A stretch of 64,000 nucleotides of DNA from an uncultured Pelagibacteraceae bacterium (GTDB taxonomy: Bacteria > Pseudomonadota > Alphaproteobacteria > Pelagibacterales > Pelagibacteraceae): positions 115,001 to 179,000 of the forward strand of contig CACIDN010000001.1 in NCBI GenBank assembly GCA_902585415.1, written 5' to 3'. Under the pieces are notes generated by a model. It was given only the letters and a program-made list of their open reading frames with translations, ran no database searches and was not told where the DNA came from. Every line of letters starts with the position of its first letter. The stretch's first letter is position 1. The position numbers were made by a program, and so were the translations under genes. Shown piece by piece: positions 27,973-37,366 of this stretch.

Positions 27973-29019
27973 ATGATTTTGAATAAAAAAGTTACATCAA
28001 CATTAGTCATTACCTCAATTAATAAACCTAATAATGTTATAAAAAAATACGAAATACTGTCCAAAAAAAAAAATATTGATTTTATCTTTGTCGCAGATAA
28101 AAAAACTCCAAAATTTAAACACGAAAATTATTTAAATGTTTTGTCAATTAAATTACAAAAAAAACTTCCATATAAAATATGTAAAAAAATACCATTTAAT
28201 TCATACTCAAGAAAAAATATTGGTTATTTATATGCAATGCATAAAGGAATTAAAAAAATATATGAAACTGATGATGACAATTATCCAAGAGAAAACTTTT
28301 TTTCACAAGATATTTATAAATTAAATCATTACAAAGTAAAAGAAACTGGATTCATAAATATTTATAAATATTTTTTAAATAATAAAATAGATATTTGGCC
28401 GAGAGGTCTTCCACTATCAGAATTGAATAATTCAAAAAAATTATTAATTAAAAAAAAAAAAGTAAAACAAAAATTTAGTGTTGTCCAAAGACTTTGTAAT
28501 AAAAACCCAGATGTGGATGCAATTTATAGATTAATTAATAAAAAAATTAATATTAAATTTGCAGAGAACAAAAGTTTTTTTGCAAATAATAAATCTTATG
28601 TTCCATTTAATAGCCAAAATACAACTTGGAACGATGAAGTATTTCCTTTAATGTATTTACCAACCTATTGCACTATGAGAGCAACAGATATATGGAGATC
28701 ATATATTGCAACGCACATTATGAATAAACTAAATCTAAAAATATTATTTACTAGTCCAACTGTATACCAAGATAGAAATTATCACGATTTGTATAAAGAT
28801 TTTGATTTAGAAATATCAGTATTCAGAGATGTAAAAAAATTAGTAAAAGTTTTAGACTCAACAAAAATTTATAAAAATAAAAAATATATTTTAGTAAATC
28901 TTTTTAATTGTTATCAAAATCTTGTTAAAAAAAAAATATTAGAAAAAGCAGAACTTGAAATTTTACATGCATGGTGCGAGGATATTCATCACTTAAAAAA
29001 AAAATTGGTAAAAATTTAG
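27973..29019 (+). CDS. STELLO/DUF288-like glycosyltransferase
   Basis: 'STLVITSINKPNNVIKKYEILSKKKNIDFIFVADKKTP', 'KIYETDDDNYP', 'WRSYIATHIMNKLNLKILFTSPTVYQDRN'. Confidence 0.6.
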   Translation: MILNKKVTSTLVITSINKPNNVIKKYEILSKKKNIDFIFVADKKTPKFKHENYLNVLSIKLQKKLPYKICKKIPFNSYSRKNIGYLYAMHKGIKKIYETDDDNYPRENFFSQDIYKLNHYKVKETGFINIYKYFLNNKIDIWPRGLPLSELNNSKKLLIKKKKVKQKFSVVQRLCNKNPDVDAIYRLINKKINIKFAENKSFFANNKSYVPFNSQNTTWNDEVFPLMYLPTYCTMRATDIWRSYIATHIMNKLNLKILFTSPTVYQDRNYHDLYKDFDLEISVFRDVKKLVKVLDSTKIYKNKKYILVNLFNCYQNLVKKKILEKAELEILHAWCEDIHHLKKKLVKI

Positions 29020-29720
29020 TGCTTAAATTATTAAAAAAAAAAATTAAAAATTTACTTTTTAATTATGGATGGGTTATTAAAAAAATTTATAAAAATGAAT
29101 CATATACAAATTTACCTCCCAATGAAGATGTATTAAGTCAACTTTATAAAAGTAATGGAATAATTCATATGGGAGCTCACAGAGGTACTGAAGCAGCTGT
29201 TTATGATTGGCTTAATAAAAAAACTATTTGGATAGAAGCAGATCCAGATATTTTTATAGATTTAAAAATTAATATTTCTCAATTTATAAATCAAATTGCT
29301 TTTAATAGTGTATTATACAATGAAGACAATATTTTAATTGATTTTTTTATCTCTAACAATGATGGAGCATCATCTTCACTCTTTCAATTTAAAAAGGGGT
29401 CAGAAAAAATTAAAATGGTTAGTAAGAAAAAATTAAAAACTATATCTCTGGACTCGTTGTTAAAAAAAAATTCTATAAATGTAAAGGAATACAACTTTTG
29501 GGTTATAGATTTACAGGGTGCTGAATATTTAGTTTTAAATGGAGCAAAAAATTCTTTAAAATTATGCGATTCAATACTTATTGAAATAAGTAAAGAAGAA
29601 TATTATCTAAATGGTGCAAAATGGGAGGAAATAAAAAATTTTTTAAACGAGAATATGTTCTTTCACAAAATAGAACCGAATGAAACTCATCAGGATGTAC
29701 TTTTTATAAGAAAGCAATAA
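28971..29720 (+). CDS. FkbM family methyltransferase
   Basis: 'GIIHMGAHRGTEAAVYDWLNKKTIWIEADPDIF', 'VKEYNFWVIDLQGAEYLVLNGA'. True start may be GTG at 29019 (overlapping the upstream TAG). Confidence 0.85.
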   Translation: MVRGYSSLKKKIGKNLVLKLLKKKIKNLLFNYGWVIKKIYKNESYTNLPPNEDVLSQLYKSNGIIHMGAHRGTEAAVYDWLNKKTIWIEADPDIFIDLKINISQFINQIAFNSVLYNEDNILIDFFISNNDGASSSLFQFKKGSEKIKMVSKKKLKTISLDSLLKKNSINVKEYNFWVIDLQGAEYLVLNGAKNSLKLCDSILIEISKEEYYLNGAKWEEIKNFLNENMFFHKIEPNETHQDVLFIRKQ

Positions 29721-29725
29721 TATGT

Positions 29726-30805
29726 ATGTTACTTAATTATCTTAGAAAACAATTATTAAAAAAGCAATTTTTCGCAAGACAATCCTGGGAGCCTAAAAAT
29801 AAAATATTTAAAAAAAATAAGTTTAGTCATCTAAATTTCGAGTATAAAAGTTATGGAAATAAAAATCCAAATAAATTCTTTTATGTTATAAGAAGGCATC
29901 CGGGGGCTGGTTTTTTTTCTAATTTAAATTTTGTAATTCACCATCTTTTAATTTGCGACGAGCTTAAAATGGTACCAATTATTGACATGGAAAATTATCA
30001 AACATTTTATAACTGCAAAAAAAAAATTAAAAACACATATAATTCTTGGGAGTATTATTTTAAACCAGTCTCAAAATATAAATTAAAAGATGTTTATACT
30101 AGTAAAAATGTGATTTTATGTGACAATCGAACATCTAAAAAGGGTTTTTCTAAGGAAAACTACATTTCCAGTTTTAAATATTTTAATGGATTTAACAATC
30201 TCAATAAAAGACACAAGTTAATTTGCAAGAAATATATAAAAATAAATAAAGATATAATTATCAAGGCCGCAAAACTAAAGAAAGATTTTAAGGGTAAAAA
30301 AGTATTAGGTATTTGTTTTAGAGGATCAGATCAAAAGAAAGCAGCTTATCAACCTTACACACCTACTGAAAATCAAATGAAATATGCAACAGATTTTTTG
30401 TTAAAAAAATATAAATTTAATAAGATATATTTATGTACTGAAGATGAAGATTATTTAAAATTTTATAAACAATATTATAATAAATTCTTGTTATATCAAG
30501 ATACTTATAGAACCACAGATAAGTTTGATTTGTTTGATAATAAAAATCCTATTCACAGGTACCAAATCGGTGAAGCAAATATTATAGATATGTTAGTTTT
30601 AGCAAGCACAAATTATATGTTATTTGCGTCAAGTAATATTCCAAGTTGCGCAATGTTTTTTTCAAAAATTAAAATTCCATATTCAATTATAGATAATGGG
30701 ATGAAAGGTAACATATTCATATCCCAATTTAGTTGGTATATTAAGAAAAATTTACCCAAATATTTAGGTGGTTTTGAAAATAAATTAATTGAAAAAAATA
30801 AGTAA
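29726..30805 (+). CDS. NodZ/fucosyltransferase-like glycosyltransferase, paralog of 23396..24445
   Basis: 'VLGICFRGSDQKKAAYQPYTPTENQM...NKIYLCTEDEDYLKFYKQYYNKFLLYQDTYRTTDK', shared 'NSWEYYFKP..KY.LKDVY.SKNV' block. Confidence 0.6.
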   Translation: MLLNYLRKQLLKKQFFARQSWEPKNKIFKKNKFSHLNFEYKSYGNKNPNKFFYVIRRHPGAGFFSNLNFVIHHLLICDELKMVPIIDMENYQTFYNCKKKIKNTYNSWEYYFKPVSKYKLKDVYTSKNVILCDNRTSKKGFSKENYISSFKYFNGFNNLNKRHKLICKKYIKINKDIIIKAAKLKKDFKGKKVLGICFRGSDQKKAAYQPYTPTENQMKYATDFLLKKYKFNKIYLCTEDEDYLKFYKQYYNKFLLYQDTYRTTDKFDLFDNKNPIHRYQIGEANIIDMLVLASTNYMLFASSNIPSCAMFFSKIKIPYSIIDNGMKGNIFISQFSWYIKKNLPKYLGGFENKLIEKNK

Positions 30806-30824
30806 AGTAAAAATATTTGATTAC

Positions 30825-31825
30825 TTAAATATTACTTTTCGTAAATTTACTAATGTTACTACCAGAAATAGATTGATCGTAAATCCATTTGTATGTTCTT
30901 TTAAGACCTTCTTTCAAATTTATTTGCGTATCCCATCCAATTTTTTCTCTTATCAGTCGATTATCACTAGTTCGACCTCGCACACCTTTAGGTTTGTTTA
31001 TTAAATAATTTTTTGAAACTTTAAAATTAGCTATTTCTTCAATATACTCTACTAATTGATTTATTGAAACTTGCTCCTCACTTCCGACGTTAAACGGCTC
31101 TTGAAAATTACTATTAAATACTTCCATAGTACCTTTTATACAATCATCTATGTACATAAAACTCCTAGTTTGCTCGCCATCTCCCCAAACATCAATTGTT
31201 TTCTTATTATTAATTTTAGCGTTTATAATTTTTCTGCATATTGCAGCAGGAGCTTTTTCTCTTCCGCCATCATAAGTTCCTAAAGGTCCATAAACATTAT
31301 GATATCTAACTATCCTTGTATCAATTCCGAAGTCTTCGCTAAAATGTCTACACATTCTTTTACTAAATAATTTTTCCCAACCATAACCATCCTCTGGTTC
31401 AGCAGGATACGCGTCTTCTTCTTTTAATCCTGGCACAAAAGTTTTTTTTTGTTTCTCAGCATTATAAACACAAGCACTTGATGAAAATAAATATTTGGAA
31501 ACTTTATTTTCAACAGATGCTCTGAGCAAGTTAGTATTTATTAATACCGACAACATACATTCTGCTTTGTTATTCTCTATAAAACCCATTCCTCCCATAT
31601 TACAAGCCATATTAAAAATAAAATCTATATTTTGAGACACCTTTAAGCATGAATGATAATCTCTTAGATCTAAGGATAAGTTTTTTGTTTCATCAAAAAT
31701 TTGAAACCAATATTCAAAGGGCTTAACGTCAACACAGACAATCTCAAAATTTTTTTTTCTATGAAATATTTAGTTAAATGACCCCCGATAAATCCACCAG
31801 CACCACATATAAGTATTTTTTTCAT
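30825..31825 (-). pseudogene. NAD-dependent epimerase/dehydratase with N-terminal single-nucleotide frameshift
   Basis: ORF 30825..31640 is an SDR lacking its Rossmann start. Upstream from ATG at 31825: MKKILICGAGGFIGGHLTKYFIEKK, then (one frame over) NFEIVCVDVKPFEYWFQIFDETKNLSLDLRDYHSCLKVSQNIDFIFNMACNMGG. Break at T9 31750-31758. Confidence 0.75.
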
Positions 31826-31828
31826 GTT

Positions 31829-32923
31829 TCAATTTAAGTAATTTTGAATTAATTTTAGGTATTTATCGCAATTTTTCTTATATTCAAACCTTTTTGTACT
31901 TTTATAACCCTCATGAATTTTATTATTAACTTTTTTAGAAAATTTAAAATTATCAATAAACTTTGAAATATTTCTATGATCACCAACCTTAAATAAAGCT
32001 CCATATCTGCCATTTTTCAGTATTTCTTTAGGACCCGTAGGACAATTTGTTGACATAACAAATTTTTTTAAAAAAAGCGCTTCAACTAAAACATTAGGTG
32101 ATCCTTCAAATTTTGAGGTTAAAATAAATATATTCGCCTGTTTTAAATATGGAAAAGGATTTGATTTATACCCCAAGAGCTTAACTTTATCATTTAAATT
32201 ATTTTTTAATATATAACGTTTTAATCTAACTTTTTCCAATCCTTTACCAATTATTACAAGCTCGACTTTATTCCTTTTTAAATTTTTCATACTTTTTAAT
32301 AAAGTCATAAAATCCTTTTGAGATGTTAGCCTTGCTAAAGAAATAAGTTTTAGTGAGTTTTTATTATATATTTTTTTTACTTTTTTATTCGATAATTTCC
32401 TTATTTTACTAAATTCAAAAGGGTTTAAAATACATTCAGTATTAATCATGTACTTTTTGTCCATCTCTTTTTTAAAATCATAACTGTTAACAACTATTTT
32501 ATCGGCTTTTTTGAAATAAAGTTTGAAAATATATTGTTTGATGTAGTTTTTTGACCATCCTACAGAAGAAGAATTTGACCTAGAAACAATTTTTACATCA
32601 AAAATTTTTGCAACAAATATTGCAAAAATATTTGCTTGAAATGATAATATTAGATAGTTTCTGTTTATCAAAAGCATCCTTATTAAGGATAATAAACAAA
32701 AAAAATATTTTAAGTATCTTCCTTTGATATTTAAAAAATTAAACCATGGATTAATGATTTTAATATTATGTAAAAATTTCCTCTTTTTCGAACTTTGGTA
32801 GGTTATTAAAATAATATTTTGAAATTTTTTTGATAAAAAATTTGAAATTAAATACAAGTTTTTTTCAACACCACCATCTTCAATTGATGGAATAAAAATT
32901 ATTAATTTTTTACTTTTAACCAT
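31829..32923 (-). CDS. Glycosyltransferase family 4
   Basis: 'LIIFIPSIEDGGVEKNLYLISNFLSKKF', 'SLARLTSQKDFMTLLKSM', 'NIFILTSKFEGSPNVLVEALFLKKFVMSTNCPTGPKEIL'. Confidence 0.93.
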   Translation of the reverse strand: MVKSKKLIIFIPSIEDGGVEKNLYLISNFLSKKFQNIILITYQSSKKRKFLHNIKIINPWFNFLNIKGRYLKYFFCLLSLIRMLLINRNYLILSFQANIFAIFVAKIFDVKIVSRSNSSSVGWSKNYIKQYIFKLYFKKADKIVVNSYDFKKEMDKKYMINTECILNPFEFSKIRKLSNKKVKKIYNKNSLKLISLARLTSQKDFMTLLKSMKNLKRNKVELVIIGKGLEKVRLKRYILKNNLNDKVKLLGYKSNPFPYLKQANIFILTSKFEGSPNVLVEALFLKKFVMSTNCPTGPKEILKNGRYGALFKVGDHRNISKFIDNFKFSKKVNNKIHEGYKSTKRFEYKKNCDKYLKLIQNYLN

Positions 32924-33531
32924 AATTTCCTAATTAAGTTTTTGAAACTATGCTCTCTTGAATTTAATTTTTCTGAAACTTTCAAAATATCATCACTTTT
33001 TTTTTTAATGATTGCCAATCCAGAACTTTCAAAAGAAAAGTTTAAAGTGAAAGACTTGTGATTGTAATAATAAATTTGCAAAAGAGTATCGAATGTTTCT
33101 CTATTATTGATTTCGCAATAGAAATCTGTTTTACGATCATTTTTAATGTAAGGTAAATGTGATATATCATCAACAAATATTAAACCTCCATTTCTTAAAT
33201 TATTATAATAGTTATAAAAGATTTTTTTTACATGTTTTGCCTCATGAAGAGTATCAATAAATATTACATCTAATTTTTCGGGTATCTGAGATTTTACAAA
33301 ATTAAAATCATCATCTCTACTTTTAATAAAATTCCATTTTGGATCATTAACGACGTTACTGCAGTCATTAACATCAACAGAATATAAATTTCCATTATTT
33401 TGATTACATATCTCAAGAAATTTTTTTGTTGATATACCACTTTGAACACCGAGCTCTAATATTTGGGGATTTTTAATTTTTCTAATTAATGGAAAAAGGT
33501 TTTTTTCAATTTTTTCTTCATAACTAAACAT
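32902..33531 (-). CDS. Class I SAM-dependent methyltransferase (Methyltransf_24-like)
   Basis: 'PQILELGVQSGISTKKFLEI', 'LDVIFIDTLHEAKHVKKIFYNYYNNLRNGGLIFVDDI'. Confidence 0.82.
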   Translation of the reverse strand: MFSYEEKIEKNLFPLIRKIKNPQILELGVQSGISTKKFLEICNQNNGNLYSVDVNDCSNVVNDPKWNFIKSRDDDFNFVKSQIPEKLDVIFIDTLHEAKHVKKIFYNYYNNLRNGGLIFVDDISHLPYIKNDRKTDFYCEINNRETFDTLLQIYYYNHKSFTLNFSFESSGLAIIKKKSDDILKVSEKLNSREHSFKNLIRKLWLKVKN

Positions 33532-33601
33532 AATTTATTATATTTTAAGAAAATTTAATATAAACTTAGCATATATAAATTCAACCAACTTTAATAAAAA
33601 A

Positions 33602-34738
33602 TTGAACAACGAAAAAAGTAAAATATTTTATTGGTCACCTTCTTTAGTGAATATAGCAACAACAAAGGCAGTAATTAATTCTGCCCATTCATTACATTTA
33701 TATAGCGATGATTACGAATGTTCGATAATAAACTTTTTTGGGGAATTCTCTAACACAAAATTTCAGATTGAAAAAAAAGAAATTAATTTAATAAATTTCT
33801 ACAATAAAAATATAATAAACTTTTTACCTAAATATGGAAAAATTAAAAGTAGATTATCTTTCATTATTATTTATATACTATCTTTCTTTCCATTGAAAAA
33901 CTTAATTCAAAAAGAAAAACCTAAGTATTTAGTTATACATTTAGTAACTTCACTTCCTTTAACTTTATTAATTCTATTTAGTTTTAAAACAAAATTTATA
34001 TTAAGAATTTCAGGTTTTCCAAGATTAAATTTTATGAGAAAATTATTTTGGAAAATAGCTCTTAAAAAAATACATTTAATTACTTGCCCAACTAGAAATA
34101 CTATGAACTATATTAAAGATTTAAATTTAGCAGATTCCTCAAAAATAAAATTATTATATGATCCTGTTATTTCGGTGAAAGATATAAATAAAAAAAAAAA
34201 AATAACACTTGAAAAACATTCAAATTATTATTTTTCTGCAGGAAGATTAACTAGACAAAAAAATTTCATGTTTTTATGTAAAGCTTTTAAAGAAATAATT
34301 AAAGAAAATAATGAAATAAAATTATTGATTGCAGGAGAGGGAGAAGAGGGTTTTATTCTTAAAAAATACATAAACAAAAACAGATTAGAAAAAAATATAA
34401 TTTTATTAGGTCATATACAAAACATTTATCCATATTTAAAAAATTCAAAAGGATTTATTTTAACTTCTCTATGGGAGGACCCGGGGTTTGTTTTAATTGA
34501 AGCTTCTTATTCAAGAACATCTATTTTATCTGCAAACTCTTGGCCAGGTCCTGCAGAGTTGATTAAAGATGAATTTAATGGCATTGTTTTTGAAAATAAC
34601 AACATGGAAAGTTTCTTAAAAAAATTTAAGCATTTTGCAAATTTAAAAAATTCGCATTATTTAAAATTAAACAATTTAAAATTGAGTAGAAAATTTACTT
34701 TATTTAGTCACTATAAAAAATTTGCAGAATTAATATAA
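33602..34738 (+). CDS. Glycosyltransferase family 4
   Basis: TTG start; 'YFSAGRLTRQKNFMFLCKAFKEI', 'LLIAGEGEEGFILKKYI', 'GFILTSLWEDPGFVLIEASYSRTSIL'. Confidence 0.9.
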   Translation: MNNEKSKIFYWSPSLVNIATTKAVINSAHSLHLYSDDYECSIINFFGEFSNTKFQIEKKEINLINFYNKNIINFLPKYGKIKSRLSFIIIYILSFFPLKNLIQKEKPKYLVIHLVTSLPLTLLILFSFKTKFILRISGFPRLNFMRKLFWKIALKKIHLITCPTRNTMNYIKDLNLADSSKIKLLYDPVISVKDINKKKKITLEKHSNYYFSAGRLTRQKNFMFLCKAFKEIIKENNEIKLLIAGEGEEGFILKKYINKNRLEKNIILLGHIQNIYPYLKNSKGFILTSLWEDPGFVLIEASYSRTSILSANSWPGPAELIKDEFNGIVFENNNMESFLKKFKHFANLKNSHYLKLNNLKLSRKFTLFSHYKKFAELI

Positions 34739-34764
34739 TAATAGATATTATGCAAAACGATTAA

Positions 34765-36033
34765 ATGAAAAATATAGAAAAGATAAAAATAAATATCCCA
34801 ATAATATTGTTTTCTGTCTTACCTATATCAATTATTATAGGTGCGAGTTTTTCATTAATCAATACAGTTTTATTAAGTTTATGTTTCATAATTATATATT
34901 TTTCAAATAACGACATTAAAATAAATGATTTTAAACCAGTACTCTTATTATTTATCTTATATTTATATCTCATATTCAATTCATTAATCTCTGTTGATAT
35001 AACATCGGGAATTTATCGGAACTTTGGTTTCATTAGATTCATTCTTTTTTTTTTGATGGTAAATTATATTTTTTTTATTAATGGAAAAAACTCAATTATC
35101 TTAAAGATTTGGACAATAATTTTTCTTATAGTTTTGGTAGATGTGTACATAGAAAGGTTCACTGGAAGTAATATTTTCGGATTTGGAAAATTAGAAATTA
35201 ATGGAGTACCACAACCTTATGGCAATAGAGTAATAAGCTTTTTTAGAACTGAGCCTATAGCAGGGGCATTTTTATGTGGTTTTTGTTTCATAGTAACGGG
35301 ATACGTTTTAGATTTTTTGAAGTCTAAAAAAATTTTAAAAATACTAGGGTTTCTTATCATTGTATCATGTTTGCTTGGAGTAATACTTACAGGTGAAAGA
35401 TCAAATAGTTTAAAATCTTTAATTGGATTTGTAATTTTTATTTCTATAATTGATTATGTAAATTTAAGAAGTAAAATTATAATTTTTCTATCTATTTTTA
35501 TAATTTTTATTTTCACTATAAACTTATCTGACTATATTAAATTAAGATATATCGGTCAATTTTATAACGAAATAAAGACCAAGGATCAAAGAGAAAAATT
35601 TTTAGAAAACAGTTTATATATAAAACTTTATAAGTCAGGTTTCAGTGTATTTAAAAATAATCCATGGTTTGGAGTAGGAAATAAAAATTACAGAATTGAA
35701 ACATGTGATAAAAAAAAGAATTCTATTCATACAGAATATCTTTGCTTAACTCATCCGCACCAAGTGTATATAGAGATGTTATCTGAACATGGAATAGTTG
35801 GGACGATAATAATAACGTCAATAATTTTCTACCTAATGTTTCGTATAATTAGAAAAATAATTGTAAGTAGAAATTTGATTCAAGCTGGTTGTTTTGCTTA
35901 TTTATTAATAAATTTTATTCCAATACTGCCAAGTGGCTCATTTTTTAATAATTTCAATATAACTTTATTTATGGTCAACTTTTCTTTAATATATGCAGCA
36001 AATAAAGAAACAAATATTTTTTCAAAGAAATGA
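34765..36033 (+). CDS. O-antigen ligase/polymerase family (WaaL-like)
   Basis: 422 aa multi-TM protein; 'FGVGNKNYRIETCDKKK...LTHPHQVYIEMLSEHGIVGTIII' is the Wzy_C/WaaL signature. Confidence 0.85.
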   Translation: MKNIEKIKINIPIILFSVLPISIIIGASFSLINTVLLSLCFIIIYFSNNDIKINDFKPVLLLFILYLYLIFNSLISVDITSGIYRNFGFIRFILFFLMVNYIFFINGKNSIILKIWTIIFLIVLVDVYIERFTGSNIFGFGKLEINGVPQPYGNRVISFFRTEPIAGAFLCGFCFIVTGYVLDFLKSKKILKILGFLIIVSCLLGVILTGERSNSLKSLIGFVIFISIIDYVNLRSKIIIFLSIFIIFIFTINLSDYIKLRYIGQFYNEIKTKDQREKFLENSLYIKLYKSGFSVFKNNPWFGVGNKNYRIETCDKKKNSIHTEYLCLTHPHQVYIEMLSEHGIVGTIIITSIIFYLMFRIIRKIIVSRNLIQAGCFAYLLINFIPILPSGSFFNNFNITLFMVNFSLIYAANKETNIFSKK

Positions 36034-36055
36034 AAAAAATATTAAAATATATTTT

Positions 36056-36130
36056 GGGCCGTTAGCTCAATAGTAGAGTACTGCATTGACATTGCAGGGG
36101 TAGTTGGAGCGTAACCAACACGGCCCACCA
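36056..36130 (+). tRNA. tRNA-Val(GAC), atypical D and T loops
   Basis: GGGCCGT/ACGGCCC acceptor (7/7), CTGCA-TTGACAT-TGCAG anticodon arm, GTTGG-AGCGTAA-CCAAC T arm, encoded CCA. Confidence 0.75.
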
Positions 36131-36131
36131 T

Positions 36132-36842
36132 TTAGTGAAATTTAATTTTTTTAAATTTCTCAATATTCATTGTTGAGTTTAATGGAAGATTCTTTTTCGT
36201 TTTGTTTAAAATTTTTTTTTTTATTTTTTTGTTGTTTTTTTTAGCAAAATTGTAAACAGATTGAGTTGGACCCCCTACATTGATTACACCTTTTTTACTT
36301 ATTAACTTGAAAAAAATTTTTGCTAGATCTTCATGAAACATGAAATTTGTTTTTAGGTTTGTGTAAGCATACTTGTATATAAAAGGTTTTTCAGTCATGC
36401 ATATTCTTAAAATTAGTGAATTCTTCAACATTTTAACTGCACACTCGCCTCCCATTTTCGACCAAGCATAGTTATTAATTGGAAGAACAGGATGATCTTC
36501 TTTATAATTTCCTTTTTTATAAGGATAAATATAGTTTGTTGAAAAATATATAAGTTTTATCTTATACTTTTTACAGACATTTACAACATTTGACGTACCG
36601 ATTATGTTTGTATTTATACTTTTAATAATATTTTTTTCATGTAATTTCATCGGTTTTGAAATTGCAGCAGCATGAATAATAATTTTTGGTCTAACCTTTT
36701 TAATAAATTTTTCCATACTTTTTAAGCTTGTTACGTCAAAAATTTTTGAAGATGGGTAAAAAATATTTCTTTTATTTAAATGAAATCTTTTAAATACTTC
36801 TCCAAATTTTCCATTTCCGCCAGTAAAAATTATTTTTTTCAT
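36132..36842 (-). CDS. RmlD-like sugar nucleotide reductase / SDR
   Basis: 'IIFTGGNGKFGEVFKRFHL', 'IIIHAAAISKPM', 'LIYFSTNYIYPYKKGNYKEDHPVLPINNYAWSKMGGE'. Confidence 0.78.
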   Translation of the reverse strand: MKKIIFTGGNGKFGEVFKRFHLNKRNIFYPSSKIFDVTSLKSMEKFIKKVRPKIIIHAAAISKPMKLHEKNIIKSINTNIIGTSNVVNVCKKYKIKLIYFSTNYIYPYKKGNYKEDHPVLPINNYAWSKMGGECAVKMLKNSLILRICMTEKPFIYKYAYTNLKTNFMFHEDLAKIFFKLISKKGVINVGGPTQSVYNFAKKNNKKIKKKILNKTKKNLPLNSTMNIEKFKKIKFH

Positions 36843-37366
36843 TTTATATTTTCTCTAAAATTCTTAAATGGGAGAGCAAATTTATCTTTTTTTGAGATTA
36901 TTGGATTTTTTGTACCCCAATCTATTTTTAAATCCGGATCATTCCATTTTATAGATACTTCACTTTTTGGGTCCCTGTAATTTGAACAAGCATAATGAAG
37001 AATATTTTCTTTTTCTAATCCCAAAATTCCATGAGCAAAACCTTTAGGAACAAATAAGTGCTTACCATTTTTTTCACTAAGAATAACTTTAAAATGTTTA
37101 CCGTAAGTTTTAGATTTTTTTCTTAAATCTACAGCAACATCAAGAATTCTCCCTTTGACAACTGACAGAAATTTATCCTGAGGGTTCTTGGTTTGCATGT
37201 GCAAACCTCTTAAAACGTTTTTTCTAGATTTTGAAACAACTGTAAAAACCAACTCTTTATTTACAAATTTTTTTTTAAATTCTTCTTTTAGCCACCCTCT
37301 TTTATCCTTAAATACTGTAGTTTGGATGATAAATAAATCTTTAAATTTACTTTTTATTTTTTTCAT
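36839..37366 (-). CDS. rfbC: dTDP-4-dehydrorhamnose 3,5-epimerase
   Basis: 'DLFIIQTTVFKDKRGWLKEEF', 'NVLRGLHMQTKNPQDKFLSVVKGRILDVAVDLRKKSKTYGK', 'LFVPKGFAHGIL'. Confidence 0.93.
   Translation of the reverse strand: MKKIKSKFKDLFIIQTTVFKDKRGWLKEEFKKKFVNKELVFTVVSKSRKNVLRGLHMQTKNPQDKFLSVVKGRILDVAVDLRKKSKTYGKHFKVILSEKNGKHLFVPKGFAHGILGLEKENILHYACSNYRDPKSEVSIKWNDPDLKIDWGTKNPIISKKDKFALPFKNFRENIK

Noticed and set aside
30789-31283. Plus-strand ORFs (71 and 70 aa) across the epimerase
   Set aside because: Antisense to the well-conserved SDR coding sequence.
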